NCBI GenBank assembly: GCA_032622095.1
Contig: CP136066.1
Location: 4,303,784-4,367,783 of the forward strand
Direction: 5' to 3'
Length of the DNA: 64,000 nucleotides
Source of the DNA: Siphonodentalium dalli
Taxonomy: Eukaryota; Mollusca; Scaphopoda; Gadilida; Siphonodentaliidae
Below are positions 21,338-29,623 of this stretch, piece by piece. The translations under genes were made by a program, and so were the position numbers. The notes under the pieces are model-generated. The model ran no database searches. It was not told the origin of the DNA and was given only the letters and a program-made list of their open reading frames with translations. Each line of letters starts with the position of its first letter. Positions within the stretch are counted from its first letter, which is position 1.

Positions 21338-22140
21338 TCGGCTGAAATGGTGCGCGCGCAAATTTCGCCTGCTGTTAATAGTCAAACGGGATGAAATTTC
21401 TAAATATCAATGTATCAATTGATAGGTTCAGACAAGTTCGATGTTTAGAAAAGAAAAGTTACCTATAATTCTGCTGTGGTTAAGCAGTCCATTATTTAGG
21501 GCATACCTGTATGTAGGCCTATCAGTGGATGAATAGTCTGCCGGAGAAGTACTGTGTAGACAGGTCTTGTCGGTAAGAGAGTCAGACGAGAAGTGAAGGC
21601 TCGTCTATTAAAACATAGTAATGCGATAGCGAACATCAAACGAGTCTGCGCACGCATATCTGTCAAAAGGATACAATAGCAGTCATTGGTCAATTTATCC
21701 CCGGTGTCAGCTCAGTACCCAATCGGGACGAAGCCGAAGGTCAACTCATTTTTTTTGCTCATTATAGTACGTCACTTGGACATTTTATCAGTTTATCACG
21801 TGATCACTAAATGTGGCAATCGGGTATCCACCGATGCCTGCAATTTATTATTTATAATAATTGGACTCATTGATCTCACGTAAATAATACTCTTAGTTGT
21901 TCCAATAAAATAGTTATCAAATTCGATCACCAATAGATTTGACTGTGGAATATAATGACCTTTAACTTATTTATCGATCTATGTTAGAACATGGTCTTAA
22001 CAAAAAACTTGACCATAACAAAAATTACCTTACATTTATGCATGAATCTAATTAGACCATACGTAAATATTGTCAGCTTATCGTCTGATGAGCAAATCCG
22101 ATGTTTATCAAAAATAGTACAACTTCCAGTTGGTAATTAC

Positions 22141-22740
22141 TCTTACGAATGAAGAGCGTTGAACATATACGAAATTACTACACGAATGAACTGAAATTTA
22201 TATTTTCACATCTTACCAACAACAGATACAGACATAGTCATAGTGTTATACTATCTTACATGTACCCATGCTATGACATCATTCGAAGGGGCAATACACT
22301 CAAGGAGTTAAAGTGACACGAAACAAGGGACGTGATGTAATATTGGTGTTTGAATATTAAAGGAACACAAGACACTCTAAAGGGACACTCATTATGAATG
22401 AATGTTAACAATACAAGCGCACGAATGAAGAGCGTTGAACATATACAAAATTACTACACGAATGAATTGAACCTTGAAATTTATATTTCACATCTTACCA
22501 ACAACAGCTACAGGCATTATCATAGGGTTATACTGTCTTGCATATACACACGCTATGACATCATTAAAGGCGGACAATCCACTCACGGTGTGACAACAGA
22601 TACAGACATAGGCATAGTGTTATACAGTCTTCTATGTACCAATGCTATGACATAATTAAAGGGGGATAATACACGCACGGTGTGGAATGTTAAAGTGACA
22701 CGCGGTAAGGGACGTGATGTAATATTGGTGAAACCCCCTC
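22141..22740. repeat. Internal direct repeats, left arm
   Basis: Two to three diverged direct copies of a module of about 110-210 bp, at about 22145-22350, 22424-22590 and 22590-22735. Shared blocks include GAATGAAGAGCGTTGAACAT, CATCTTACCAACAACAG, GCTATGACAT and GGGACGTGATGTAATATTGG. No coding frame is shared, so they are probably non-coding or regulatory. The mirror image is in the right arm. Confidence 0.75.
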
Positions 22741-22787
22741 CCCACTTATAGATATATAACGAAGACGAGAATAACATGTTGATGAAG

Positions 22788-22793
22788 TTTATT
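22788..22793 (-). terminator. Poly(A) signal AATAAA, left arm
   Basis: AATAAA on the minus strand 6 bp after the stop of the 189-codon ORF, a very short 3' UTR as in compact viral-type genes. Confidence 0.6.
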
Positions 22794-22798
22794 GAAAT

Positions 22799-23368
22799 TT
22801 AATCATTGTCTGAATCTTCGACCGTTAGATTTACTTCGAAGAGTTTCTTGAATTTTCTCATCGCTTCATCTGCAGCCCATTCATTATTATATCCGTGTTT
22901 GGTCAGTTTGACCATTTTCTTCATGATCATGGTATGTATGCGTGATGTTTTCAATCGATACTGGTATTCTATTAATCGTCTATAACTTTTGAGAAACAGA
23001 GCAAACTCTGTGTCGATGGTATCCTCTTTTCCCGACATGCTCTCATCTCCCGAAATGCTCTCTTCTTCTTTCACATCATTGGTGACGCGTTTCATCATAC
23101 TTTTGAATGTGTCCATCTCGTTGACACATCGCGCAGCTTTCTTAAGACCGAATACCGTTCTACTACCGACGACATTACCATCTTCTGAATCTGATAGCGT
23201 TCCCCGTTCATCTTCATCTGAATCTAGAACCGCTTCGTCAGATTCATCGGTATCTTCTCCGAAGAGAGTTGGTTTTGTCTCGGACATAACTCCGTGTTTA
23301 ATCTGTTTATGTCTTTGTAGATTGTAGTTCGTCGATAAAATAATGCCACATAAATCACACCCGTGCAT
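22799..23368 (-). CDS. C2H2-finger acidic protein, 189 aa, left-arm copy
   Basis: The N-terminus is a single C2H2 finger (C4, C7, H20, H25). It is followed by an acidic Asp/Glu/Ser tract (about 38-64), a second acidic patch (about 100-118), and a basic, helix-prone C-terminal half ending in EDSDND. It starts inside the 3' end of the 64-codon ORF (14-bp overlap, different frame) and ends just before an AATAAA. A TATAAGAG motif lies 30 bp upstream of the ATG, so it may have its own promoter. It differs from the right-arm copy at residues 48, 60, 172 and 182. I do not recognise the family; small finger proteins of this type occur in virus-like DNA elements, and a DNA- or RNA-binding role is inference. 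Confidence 0.6.
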   Translation of the reverse strand: MHGCDLCGIILSTNYNLQRHKQIKHGVMSETKPTLFGEDTDESDEAVLDSDEDERGTLSDSEDGNVVGSRTVFGLKKAARCVNEMDTFKSMMKRVTNDVKEEESISGDESMSGKEDTIDTEFALFLKSYRRLIEYQYRLKTSRIHTMIMKKMVKLTKHGYNNEWAADEAMRKFKKLFEVNLTVEDSDND

Positions 23369-23549
23369 TATCGCGAATTATTGGAAGAACCATCACTCTT
23401 ATAAGTAGCGATAAAAAGAGAGAATAAGGTGTGGTATACAACCGTCGCGCTAAGAGTACGTTCGTCCCGGGGCTAGGGTATAGATATTTGACCGCCGGTG
23501 ATTCAATTAATGCCAATTTATCAGTATGGTACTCTATGTATTCATTCAT
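23355..23549 (-). CDS. Small hydrophobic-tail protein, 64 aa, left-arm copy
   Basis: This ORF starts 7 bp after the stop of the 107-codon ORF and overlaps the start of the 189-codon ORF, so all three are packed head to tail. The N-terminal half is polar; residues about 42-58 are hydrophobic and could span a membrane. P25 here is T in the right-arm copy. It overlaps the TATA motif of the next gene, so it could be a chance frame; the preserved frame in both arms is weak support given how recent the duplication is. Confidence 0.35.
   Translation of the reverse strand: MNEYIEYHTDKLALIESPAVKYLYPSPGTNVLLARRLYTTPYSLFLSLLIRVMVLPIIRDNARV
23398..23403 (-). promoter_or_regulatory. TATAAG box of the 189-aa gene, left arm
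   Basis: TATAAGAG about 30 bp upstream of the ATG at 23368. The same octamer stands upstream of the 107-codon ORF, so it may be the element's promoter motif. Confidence 0.4.
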
Positions 23550-23556
23550 GATTTGG

Positions 23557-23880
23557 CTAATCGTATGACACTGGTCTTTTCATTTTATTCTTATTATTAG
23601 ACAAACCTCCAACAGACACTCTCTTGTTGGTTTGTTTGGACGCTTTACGTGTGTTTGTCAACTTATTTGCTGCAACTTCGGCCTTAGCCATTTCAATCGC
23701 TTGAGCGATGGGTGTCACCACGTTAATATGTGGTTTTAGAACGTCTTCTTCACTATCACTATTTTTAGTTCTGTCAATAAAGTATCGACCCTGATTATCT
23801 GGTATTAACTTCCCATCAACCATATCTCTGAAATGTTTTCTCCACATTTCAAGATCTGCTGGAATATACGGGATCGACAT
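23557..23880 (-). CDS. Small basic protein, 107 aa, left-arm copy
   Basis: First ORF of the left-arm cluster. It begins MSIPYIPADLEMW, has an acidic patch at 41-46 (SDSEED), a probable helix at about 57-73 and a Lys/Arg-rich tail (78-102). There is no signal peptide or membrane segment. N98 here is K in the right arm. A TATA/CCAAT arrangement precedes it. I do not recognise the family; the basic tail suggests nucleic-acid binding (inference). Confidence 0.6.
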   Translation of the reverse strand: MSIPYIPADLEMWRKHFRDMVDGKLIPDNQGRYFIDRTKNSDSEEDVLKPHINVVTPIAQAIEMAKAEVAANKLTNTRKASKQTNKRVSVGGLSNNKNKMKRPVSYD

Positions 23881-23942
23881 GTTTCTTCAAAATGTACAAG
23901 TCACTCTTTTTTCTGCATTTTATTTTAGAAAGTTTATCGCCT

Positions 23943-23963
23943 CTTATAAAAATCGATTATTGG
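23943..23963 (-). promoter_or_regulatory. TATA and CCAAT boxes of the 107-aa gene, left arm
   Basis: Minus strand: CCAAT, then TATAAGAG about 15 bp on, about 60 bp before the ATG at 23880. It mirrors 25280-25300. Confidence 0.45.
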
Positions 23964-24091
23964 CCATGAATGCCAAATGCACCATGATAGTTATCGATGT
24001 CAATAATGCGTTTCGTTGAGATCTTGATTGAGTATGCACCAATCAATTAACAATGACACAGAATATCACACAAAGTATATTCAAGGGGGTG

Positions 24092-24262
24092 AGAAAAATG
24101 AGCAAATGAGCAAATAAATGAGCAAATGAGCAAAAAAATGAGCAAATGAACAAATAAATGAGCAAATGAGCAAAAAAATGAGCAAATAAATGAGCAAATG
24201 AGCAAATAAATGAGCAAATGAGCAAACAAATGAGCAAATGAGCAAATAAATGAGCAATCAGG
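24092..24262. repeat. ATGAGCAA-type minisatellite, left
   Basis: About 20 alternating copies of ATGAGCAA and the related AATAAATGAGCAA. The inverted partner is at 24965-25147. The order of variants differs between the sides, which accounts for the 22-bp shift in the palindrome's inner symmetry. Confidence 0.85.
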
Positions 24263-24396
24263 ATGTTATGTCGCTTGGTGTTGTTGTAGCGGAGGTAGCA
24301 TCACCAAATTACCCTCGGGGGACCTCATTCTGCCATCTAAAAATAGAATCTTTGGGTCTAAAATTGGTTGTACTAAAATATTCCCAAAAACCCAAA

Positions 24397-24528
24397 ACTT
24401 CAAAAATTTCAAAAAACTTCAAAAATTTCAAAAAACTTCAAAAATTTCAAAAACTTCAAAAATTTCAAAAATTTCAAAAACTTCAAAAATTTCAAAAAAC
24501 TTCAAAAATTTCAAAAACTTCAAAAATA
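24397..24528. repeat. TTCAAAAA-rich tract, left
   Basis: Repeats of CTTCAAAAATTTCAAAAA with small length variants, mirrored at 24705-24832. It creates long spurious Lys/Phe-rich frames. Confidence 0.8.
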
Positions 24529-24529
24529 A

Positions 24530-24700
24530 GACCCCGGCGGCGGCGGCGGCATTGCGGTATTTTACTGCGGGGCCCGCCGACGGCAGACCCCGGCGGCGGC
24601 GGCACCGCCGCCGCCGTAAAATACCGCAATGCCGCCGCCGCCGCCGCCGTCGGCGGACCCCGCAGTAAAATACCGCTATGCCGCCGCCGCCGCCGGGGTC
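24530..24700. repeat. GC-rich hairpin core of the palindrome
   Basis: GACCCCGGCGGCGG opens and CCGCCGCCGCCGGGGTC closes it. Inside are inverted GCGGTATTTTACTGCGGGG blocks and (GGC)n/(CCG)n runs. The middle is asymmetric: an extra copy of the GTAAAATACCGCAATG block sits on one side. It should form a very stable hairpin or cruciform. Confidence 0.8.
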
Positions 24701-24704
24701 TTAT

Positions 24705-24832
24705 TTTTGAAGTTTTTGAAATTTTGGAAGTTTTTTGAAATTTTTGAAGTTTTTGAAAATTTTGAAGTTTTTGAAATTTTTGAAGTTTTTTGAAAGTTTT
24801 GAAGTTTTTTGAAATTTTTGAAGTTTTGGGTT
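24705..24832. repeat. TTTTTGAAG-rich tract, right
   Basis: Inverted counterpart of 24397-24528 with different internal repeat lengths. A related tract occurs at 28665-28830. Confidence 0.8.
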
Positions 24833-24964
24833 TTTGGGAATATTTTAGTACAACCAATTTTAGACCCAAAGATTCTATTTTTAGATGGCAGAATGAGGTC
24901 CCCCGAGGGTAATTTGGTGATGCTTCCTCCGCTACAACAACACCAAGCGACATAACATCCTGCT

Positions 24965-25147
24965 TGCTCATTTATTTGCTCATTTGTATTTGCTCATTTG
25001 CTCATTTATTTGCTCATTTGCTCATTTTTTTGCTCATTTGTTCATTTATTTGCTCATTTGCTCATTTATTTGCTCATTTGCTCATTTTTTTGCTCATTTG
25101 CTCATTTTTTTGCTCATTTGCTCATTTATTTGCTCATTTGCTCATTT
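24965..25147. repeat. TTTGCTCAT minisatellite, right
   Basis: Inverted counterpart of 24092-24262. Confidence 0.85.
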
Positions 25148-25279
25148 TTCTCACCCCCTTGAATATACTTTGTGTGATATTCTGTGTCATTGTTAATTGA
25201 TTGGTGCATACTCAATCAAGATCTCAACGAAACGCATTATTGACATCGATAACTATCATGGTGCATTTGGCATTCTTGG

Positions 25280-25300
25280 CCAATAATCGATTTTTATAAG
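25280..25300 (+). promoter_or_regulatory. CCAAT and TATA boxes of the 107-aa gene, right arm
   Basis: CCAAT at 25280-25284 and TATAAG at 25295-25300, about 60 bp before the ATG at 25363. A plausible Pol II core promoter facing outward. Confidence 0.45.
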
Positions 25301-25362
25301 AGGCGATAAACTTTCTAAAATAAAATGCAGAAAAAAGAGTGACTTGTACATTTTGAAGAAAC

Positions 25363-25686
25363 ATGTCGATCCCGTATATTCCAGCAGATCTTGAAATGTG
25401 GAGAAAACATTTCAGAGATATGGTTGATGGGAAGTTAATACCAGATAATCAGGGTCGATACTTTATTGACAGAACTAAAAATAGTGATAGTGAAGAAGAC
25501 GTTCTAAAACCACATATTAACGTGGTGACACCCATCGCTCAAGCGATTGAAATGGCTAAGGCCGAAGTTGCAGCAAATAAGTTGACAAACACACGTAAAG
25601 CGTCCAAACAAACCAACAAGAGAGTGTCTGTTGGAGGTTTGTCTAATAATAAGAAGAAAATGAAAAGACCAGTGTCATACGATTAG
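25363..25686 (+). CDS. Small basic protein, 107 aa, right-arm copy
   Basis: Mirror copy of the ORF at 23557-23880, with K at residue 98 instead of N. The frame is intact. It leads a three-ORF cluster read towards array 2. The start is the first ATG after the TATA box. Family not recognised. Confidence 0.6.
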   Translation: MSIPYIPADLEMWRKHFRDMVDGKLIPDNQGRYFIDRTKNSDSEEDVLKPHINVVTPIAQAIEMAKAEVAANKLTNTRKASKQTNKRVSVGGLSNNKKKMKRPVSYD

Positions 25687-25693
25687 CCAAATC

Positions 25694-25888
25694 ATGAATG
25701 AATACATAGAGTACCATACTGATAAATTGGCATTAATTGAATCACCGGCGGTCAAATATCTATACACTAGCCCCGGGACGAACGTACTCTTAGCGCGACG
25801 GTTGTATACCACACCTTATTCACTCTTTTTATCGCTACTTATAAGAGTGATGGTTCTTCCAATAATTCGCGATAATGCACGGGTGTGA
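25694..25888 (+). CDS. Small hydrophobic-tail protein, 64 aa, right-arm copy
   Basis: Mirror copy of 23355-23549 (T25 for P25). It begins 7 bp after the previous stop and overlaps the next start by 14 bp. A hydrophobic run near the C-terminus could be a membrane segment. It could also be a chance frame over the next gene's promoter. Confidence 0.35.
   Translation: MNEYIEYHTDKLALIESPAVKYLYTSPGTNVLLARRLYTTPYSLFLSLLIRVMVLPIIRDNARV
25840..25845 (+). promoter_or_regulatory. TATAAG box of the 189-aa gene, right arm
   Basis: About 30 bp upstream of the ATG at 25875; mirror of 23398-23403. Confidence 0.4.
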
Positions 25889-26444
25889 TTTATGTGGCAT
25901 TATTTTATCGACGAACTACAATCTACAAAGACATAAACAGATTAAACACGGAGTTATGTCCGAGACAAAACCAACTCTCTTCGGAGAAGATACCGATGAA
26001 TCTGACGAAGCGGTTATAGATTCAGATGAAGATGAACGGGGAACGCTATCATATTCAGAAGATGGTAATGTCGTCGGTAGTAGAACGGTATTCGGTCTTA
26101 AGAAAGCTGCGCGATGTGTCAACGAGATGGACACATTCAAAAGTATGATGAAACGCGTCACCAATGATGTGAAAGAAGAAGAGAGCATTTCGGGAGATGA
26201 GAGCATGTCGGGAAAAGAGGATACCATCGACACAGAGTTTGCTCTGTTTCTCAAAAGTTATAGACGATTAATAGAATACCAGTATCGATTGAAAACATCA
26301 CGCATACATACCATGATCATGAAGAAAATGGTCAAACTGACCAAACACGGATATAATAATGAATGGGCTGCAGATGAAGCGATGAGAACATTCAAGAAAC
26401 TCTTCGAAGTAAATCTAATGGTCGAAGATTCAGACAATGATTAA
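25875..26444 (+). CDS. C2H2-finger acidic protein, 189 aa, right-arm copy
   Basis: Mirror copy of 22799-23368. The finger cysteines and histidines are all kept. Differences: I48, Y60, T172 and M182 in place of L, D, K and T. The frame is intact from the finger to the acidic EDSDND end, with AATAAA 6 bp beyond the stop. Both copies could make protein, but the frame alone does not prove selection because the arms are so similar. Confidence 0.6.
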   Translation: MHGCDLCGIILSTNYNLQRHKQIKHGVMSETKPTLFGEDTDESDEAVIDSDEDERGTLSYSEDGNVVGSRTVFGLKKAARCVNEMDTFKSMMKRVTNDVKEEESISGDESMSGKEDTIDTEFALFLKSYRRLIEYQYRLKTSRIHTMIMKKMVKLTKHGYNNEWAADEAMRTFKKLFEVNLMVEDSDND

Positions 26445-26449
26445 ATTTC

Positions 26450-26455
26450 AATAAA
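26450..26455 (+). terminator. Poly(A) signal AATAAA, right arm
   Basis: Follows the stop of the 189-codon ORF by 6 bp. Confidence 0.6.
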
Positions 26456-26502
26456 CTTCATCAACATGTTATTCTCGTCTTCGTTATATATCTATAAGTG
26501 GG

Positions 26503-27102
26503 GAGGGGGTTTCACCAATATTACATCACGTCCCTTACCGCGTGTCACTTTAACATTCCACACCGTGCGTGTATTATCCCCCTTTAATTATGTCATAGCA
26601 TTGGTACATAGAAGACTGTATAACACTATGCCTATGTCTGTATCTGTTGTCACACCGTGAGTGGAGTGTCCGCCTTTAATGATGTCATAGCGTGTGTATA
26701 TGCAAGACAGTATAACCCTATGATAATGCCTGTAGCTGTTGTTGGTAAGATGTGAAATATAAATTTCAAGGTTCAATTCATTCGTGTAGTAATTTTGTAT
26801 ATGTTCAACGCTCTTCATTCGTGCGCTTGTATTGTTAACATTCATTCATAATGAGTGTCCCTTTAGAGTGTCTTGTGTTCCTTTAATATTCAAACACCAA
26901 TATTACATCACGTCCCTTGTTTCGTGTCACTTTAACTCCTTGAGTGTATTGCCCCTTCGAATGATGTCATAGCATGGGTACATGTAAGATAGTATAACAC
27001 TATGACTATGTCTGTATCTGTTGTTGGTAAGATGTGAAAATATAAATTTCAGTTCATTCGTGTAGTAATTTCGTATATGTTCAACGCTCTTCATTCGTAA
27101 GA
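26503..27102. repeat. Internal direct repeats, right arm
   Basis: Mirror image of the repeats at 22141-22740, with the same block order inverted and a few substitutions. Confidence 0.75.
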
Positions 27103-27832
27103 GTAATTACCAACTGGAAGTTGTACTATTTTTGATAAACATCGGATTTGCTCATCAGACGATAAGCTGACAATATTTACGTATGGTCTAATTAGATTCA
27201 TGCATAAATGTAAGGTAATTTTTGTTATGGTCAAGTTTTTTGTTAAGACCATGTTCTAACATAGATCGATAAATAAGTTAAAGGTCATTATATTCCACAG
27301 TCAAATCTATTGGTGATCGAATTTGATAACTATTTTATTGGAACAACTAAGAGTATTATTTACGTGAGATCAATGAGTCCAATTATTATAAATAATAAAT
27401 TGCAGGCATCGGTGGATACCCGATTGCCACATTTAGTGATCACGTGATAAACTGATAAAATGTCCAAGTGACGTGCTATAATGAGCAAAAAAAATGAGTT
27501 GACCTTCGGCTTCGTCCCGATTGGGTACTGAGCTGACACCGGGGATAAATTGACCAATGACTGCTATTGTATCCCTTTGACAGATATGCGTGCGCAGACT
27601 CGTTTGATGTTCGCTATCGCATTACTATGTTTTAATAGCCGAGCCTTCACTTCTCGTCTGACTCTCTTACCGACAAGACCCGTCTACACAGTACTTCTCC
27701 GGCAGACTATTCATCCACTGATAGGCCTACATACAGGTATGCCCTAAATAATGGACTGCTTAACCACAGCAGAATTATAGGTAACTTTTCTTTTCTAAAT
27801 ATCGAACTTGTCTGAACCTATCAATTGATACA

Positions 27833-28640
27833 ATAACAGTGATATAATGTTACATCATCGGTGCTAACTGGAGTTTTTGGTATACAAAATGAACGTAAGT
27901 GTGAATGGAATGATAAGTGGTTATTACGTAATGTTGTTATAACAATGACACCGAAGCAATTTCTATAATTGAGTGACCTGGACGTATTATGTATGCATGT
28001 TTTGGATAACTAATTATCGTGTTAATGCTAACAATGACACAGTTTATCAACATTAATTGATACTAACCCGTTAAACAACTAATTCTGCTCAGACATTAAA
28101 TCGATATGTTTTCTGAACAGCATATAACTGTGAACGGGGATATAATAGAATTCATTTGGTAAAGCAAGGTGTGAAAGACACATTGTTACCCACAATGTCG
28201 TGTGTGATCACGTGTACATCGAATATGACAATTCATTCTGGGGGTTGTAATTTCACATTACCCTTTTCGTCCACACGTGATTCAACATAGTACATCTCAA
28301 TACTTCCAATAATTCACGATAATACACACCTGTCATATACTCAATAACTTCATCAGGGATAGAGAAGTTAAGAATAAACGCTCTTTATTATTTATGTAAG
28401 AGTATTGGTGTCTATTTTCAGGTTTGACAATTATATATGTATGAACTGCGTCCGATAAACACTGGAATGTATGCATTCATACCGATGGTCACAATGTCCA
28501 ATAAAGCTATTTCTAAACATCGATTAATAATTTCATAAAAAATATTTGAAAAAAAAAATAACGAAAGATATTACACGCAAATAATTTTAATAAACATTCG
28601 ACATTTTTTAATATCGAGATTCTCAGAAACCGAAAACTCG
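27833..28640. other. Non-array spacer, no gene seen
   Basis: AT-rich DNA between the palindrome and array 2 with no ORF that I would call. At about 28292-28326, CTTCCAATAATTC and CGATAAT...CAC resemble the start region of the 189-codon gene (25857-25880), so part of it may be a decayed relative of the palindrome element. Confidence 0.45.
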
Positions 28641-28901
28641 TTATAAATTTTTTATTTAAACTTTTTTTTTAGAGAAATAATTTTGAGGGTTTTGAAATTT
28701 TTTTCTTTTTTTGAAATTTGGAGATTTTGAAATTTTTTGGAAGTTTGGGGTTTTGAAATTTTTTGGAAAAATAATTTTTGGAAGTTTTGAAAAAAAATTT
28801 GGGTTTTGATATTTTGGAAGTTTTGGGAATATTTTAGTACAACCAATTTTAGACCCCAAAGATTCTATTTTTAGAAGTGGGGCGAACGAGACCCCTATTC
28901 T
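28641..28901. repeat. Degraded copy of palindrome-core sequence
   Basis: A TTTTGAAATTTTTTGGAAG-type tract runs into about 50 bp (28829-28880: GGGAATATTTTAGTACAACC... TTCTATTTTTAGA) almost identical to 24837-24888 and, inverted, to the left half. It ends 4 bp before array 2 begins. This module exists apart from the palindrome, so it is probably a dispersed repeat of its own. Confidence 0.7.
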
Positions 28902-28954
28902 TCTCATCACATTGGCGCCGCCTTGACTTTACTATGAGGGAATTGGCTCTCGCT

Positions 28955-29027
28955 GGCCTCGTGGCCTAATGGATAAGGCGTCTGACTTCGAATCAGAAGA
29001 TTGCGAGTTCGAGTCTCGTCGGGGTCG
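28955..29027 (+). tRNA. tRNA-Arg(TCG), array 2 copy 1
   Basis: Same 73-nt gene as in array 1; first gene of array 2, terminator T5 in an ATTGATTTTT context. Confidence 0.94.
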
Positions 29028-29300
29028 ATTGATTTTTATAACATTTTTATGTTTCCAAATGGTCAAGTTTGGTGTCACCATCGGCTATGGGTTTGACATG
29101 CGCATATTGAGTGTTAATCGGCGCCATTTCGAAGTTAGCACATGTTTGGTATCAAATGACAGTCAAGACCATATTCGGTTATTGGAAATTTGTCCAGGTT
29201 CAAAATCAAGCGCAGACTCCATTGTATAAGCGGAAAAATGGTCTATTGGAAATATAAAAACACACAAAAGATAAAAAATATGTATAAAAATTTTCTCCAC

Positions 29301-29393
29301 TCCCTCGAACCGGATTCGAACCAGTGACGTAAGGATAGCTGACAACGTCGTAGCATCTACAGTCCTCCGCTCTACCAACTGAGCTATCGAGGG
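29301..29393 (-). tRNA. tRNA-Tyr(GTA), array 2 copy 1
   Basis: One variable-loop change (G46 to C); otherwise consensus with the 20-nt intron. Confidence 0.9.
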
Positions 29394-29623
29394 TCGGCTG
29401 AAATGGTGGGCGCGCAAATTTCGCCTGCTTTTAATAGTCAAACCGGACGAAATTTGGAAATATCGATTCTCTTTGTTGAATCATTTATGAATGCCGGAGA
29501 ATTCCAACGGAACCTGTTTCTCGCAGCACTATGTGCGAAAGATCTAGTGTTCAATGGAAATAACTAATTTAAACATCACATTGGCGCCGCCTTGACTTTA
29601 CTATGAGGGAATTGGCTCTCGCT

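Larger units (their letters stand above)
3971..21408. repeat. tRNA array 1: 679-bp Arg/Tyr tandem units
   Basis: Head-to-tail units of 679 bp (two of 680, one of 369). Each has tRNA-Arg(TCG) on plus, a 276-bp spacer, tRNA-Tyr(GTA) on minus, and a 237-bp spacer before the next Arg. The genes converge. Units differ at only a few positions, so the array looks young or well homogenised. Compared with array 2 the units carry an extra segment at the Arg/Tyr spacer (near 4510-4525), an extra GAGAATTTAATTCTC palindrome in the second spacer, and many fixed substitutions. Spacers contain nothing that I read as protein coding. The 12067/14104 and 13095/15132 variants recur every 2,037 bp (three units), hinting at block amplification. 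Confidence 0.95.
21411..27832. mobile_element. 6.4-kb palindromic gene-bearing element
   Basis: The sequence from 21411 reads as the reverse complement of that ending at 27832. Paired coordinates sum to 49243 across the outer arms without any indel, and to about 49221 inside the minisatellites. A few scattered substitutions separate the arms (well under 1% by eye). The termini are TGTATCAATTGATA and its complement, each holding the self-complementary TATCAATTGATA. Each arm has the same three small ORFs transcribed outward, followed by AT-rich non-coding DNA with internal repeats. The element separates two tRNA subfamilies. No target duplication, integrase, polymerase or capsid hallmark is seen, so no family is assigned. 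Compact overlapping ORFs and large inverted arms resemble virus-like DNA elements (Maverick/Polinton-type), but that is inference. Confidence 0.8.

Noticed and set aside
4497-21385. Repeated 73-codon minus-strand frames containing SIAQLVERRTVDATTL
   Set aside because: They are read-through of the tRNA-Tyr gene and spacer; their changes follow tRNA structure and intron, not protein constraint.
3971-21408. CRISPR-like array
   Set aside because: The repeats are 679 bp with internal tRNA genes, in a eukaryotic context; no short repeat-spacer pattern.
21496-21883. 65-codon frames near the palindrome ends (and mirror copies at 27360-27747)
   Set aside because: Overlap on opposite strands, with no promoter, family or composition support. 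Preservation in both arms is only a result of the recent duplication.
22989-23327. 112-codon Ser-rich frame antisense to the finger protein (also 25916-26254)
   Set aside because: Mirror of the acidic Ser/Asp codons on the other strand; no initiation or poly(A) context.
24043-25200. Frames rich in Leu/Ile/Cys/Phe (MLICLLICSF type) and Lys/Phe-Gln frames near the palindrome centre
   Set aside because: Products of the octamer minisatellite and TTCAAAAA tracts; present on both strands only because of repetition.
21411-27832. Calling the palindrome a Maverick/Polinton
   Set aside because: No polymerase, integrase, protease or capsid gene and no AG...CT ends or 6-bp duplication were seen, so the resemblance is left as a hypothesis.
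28652-28910. Lys/Phe/Asn-rich minus-strand frames of 64 and 84 codons
   Set aside because: Low-complexity TTTTGAAATTTT tract; no coding signal.
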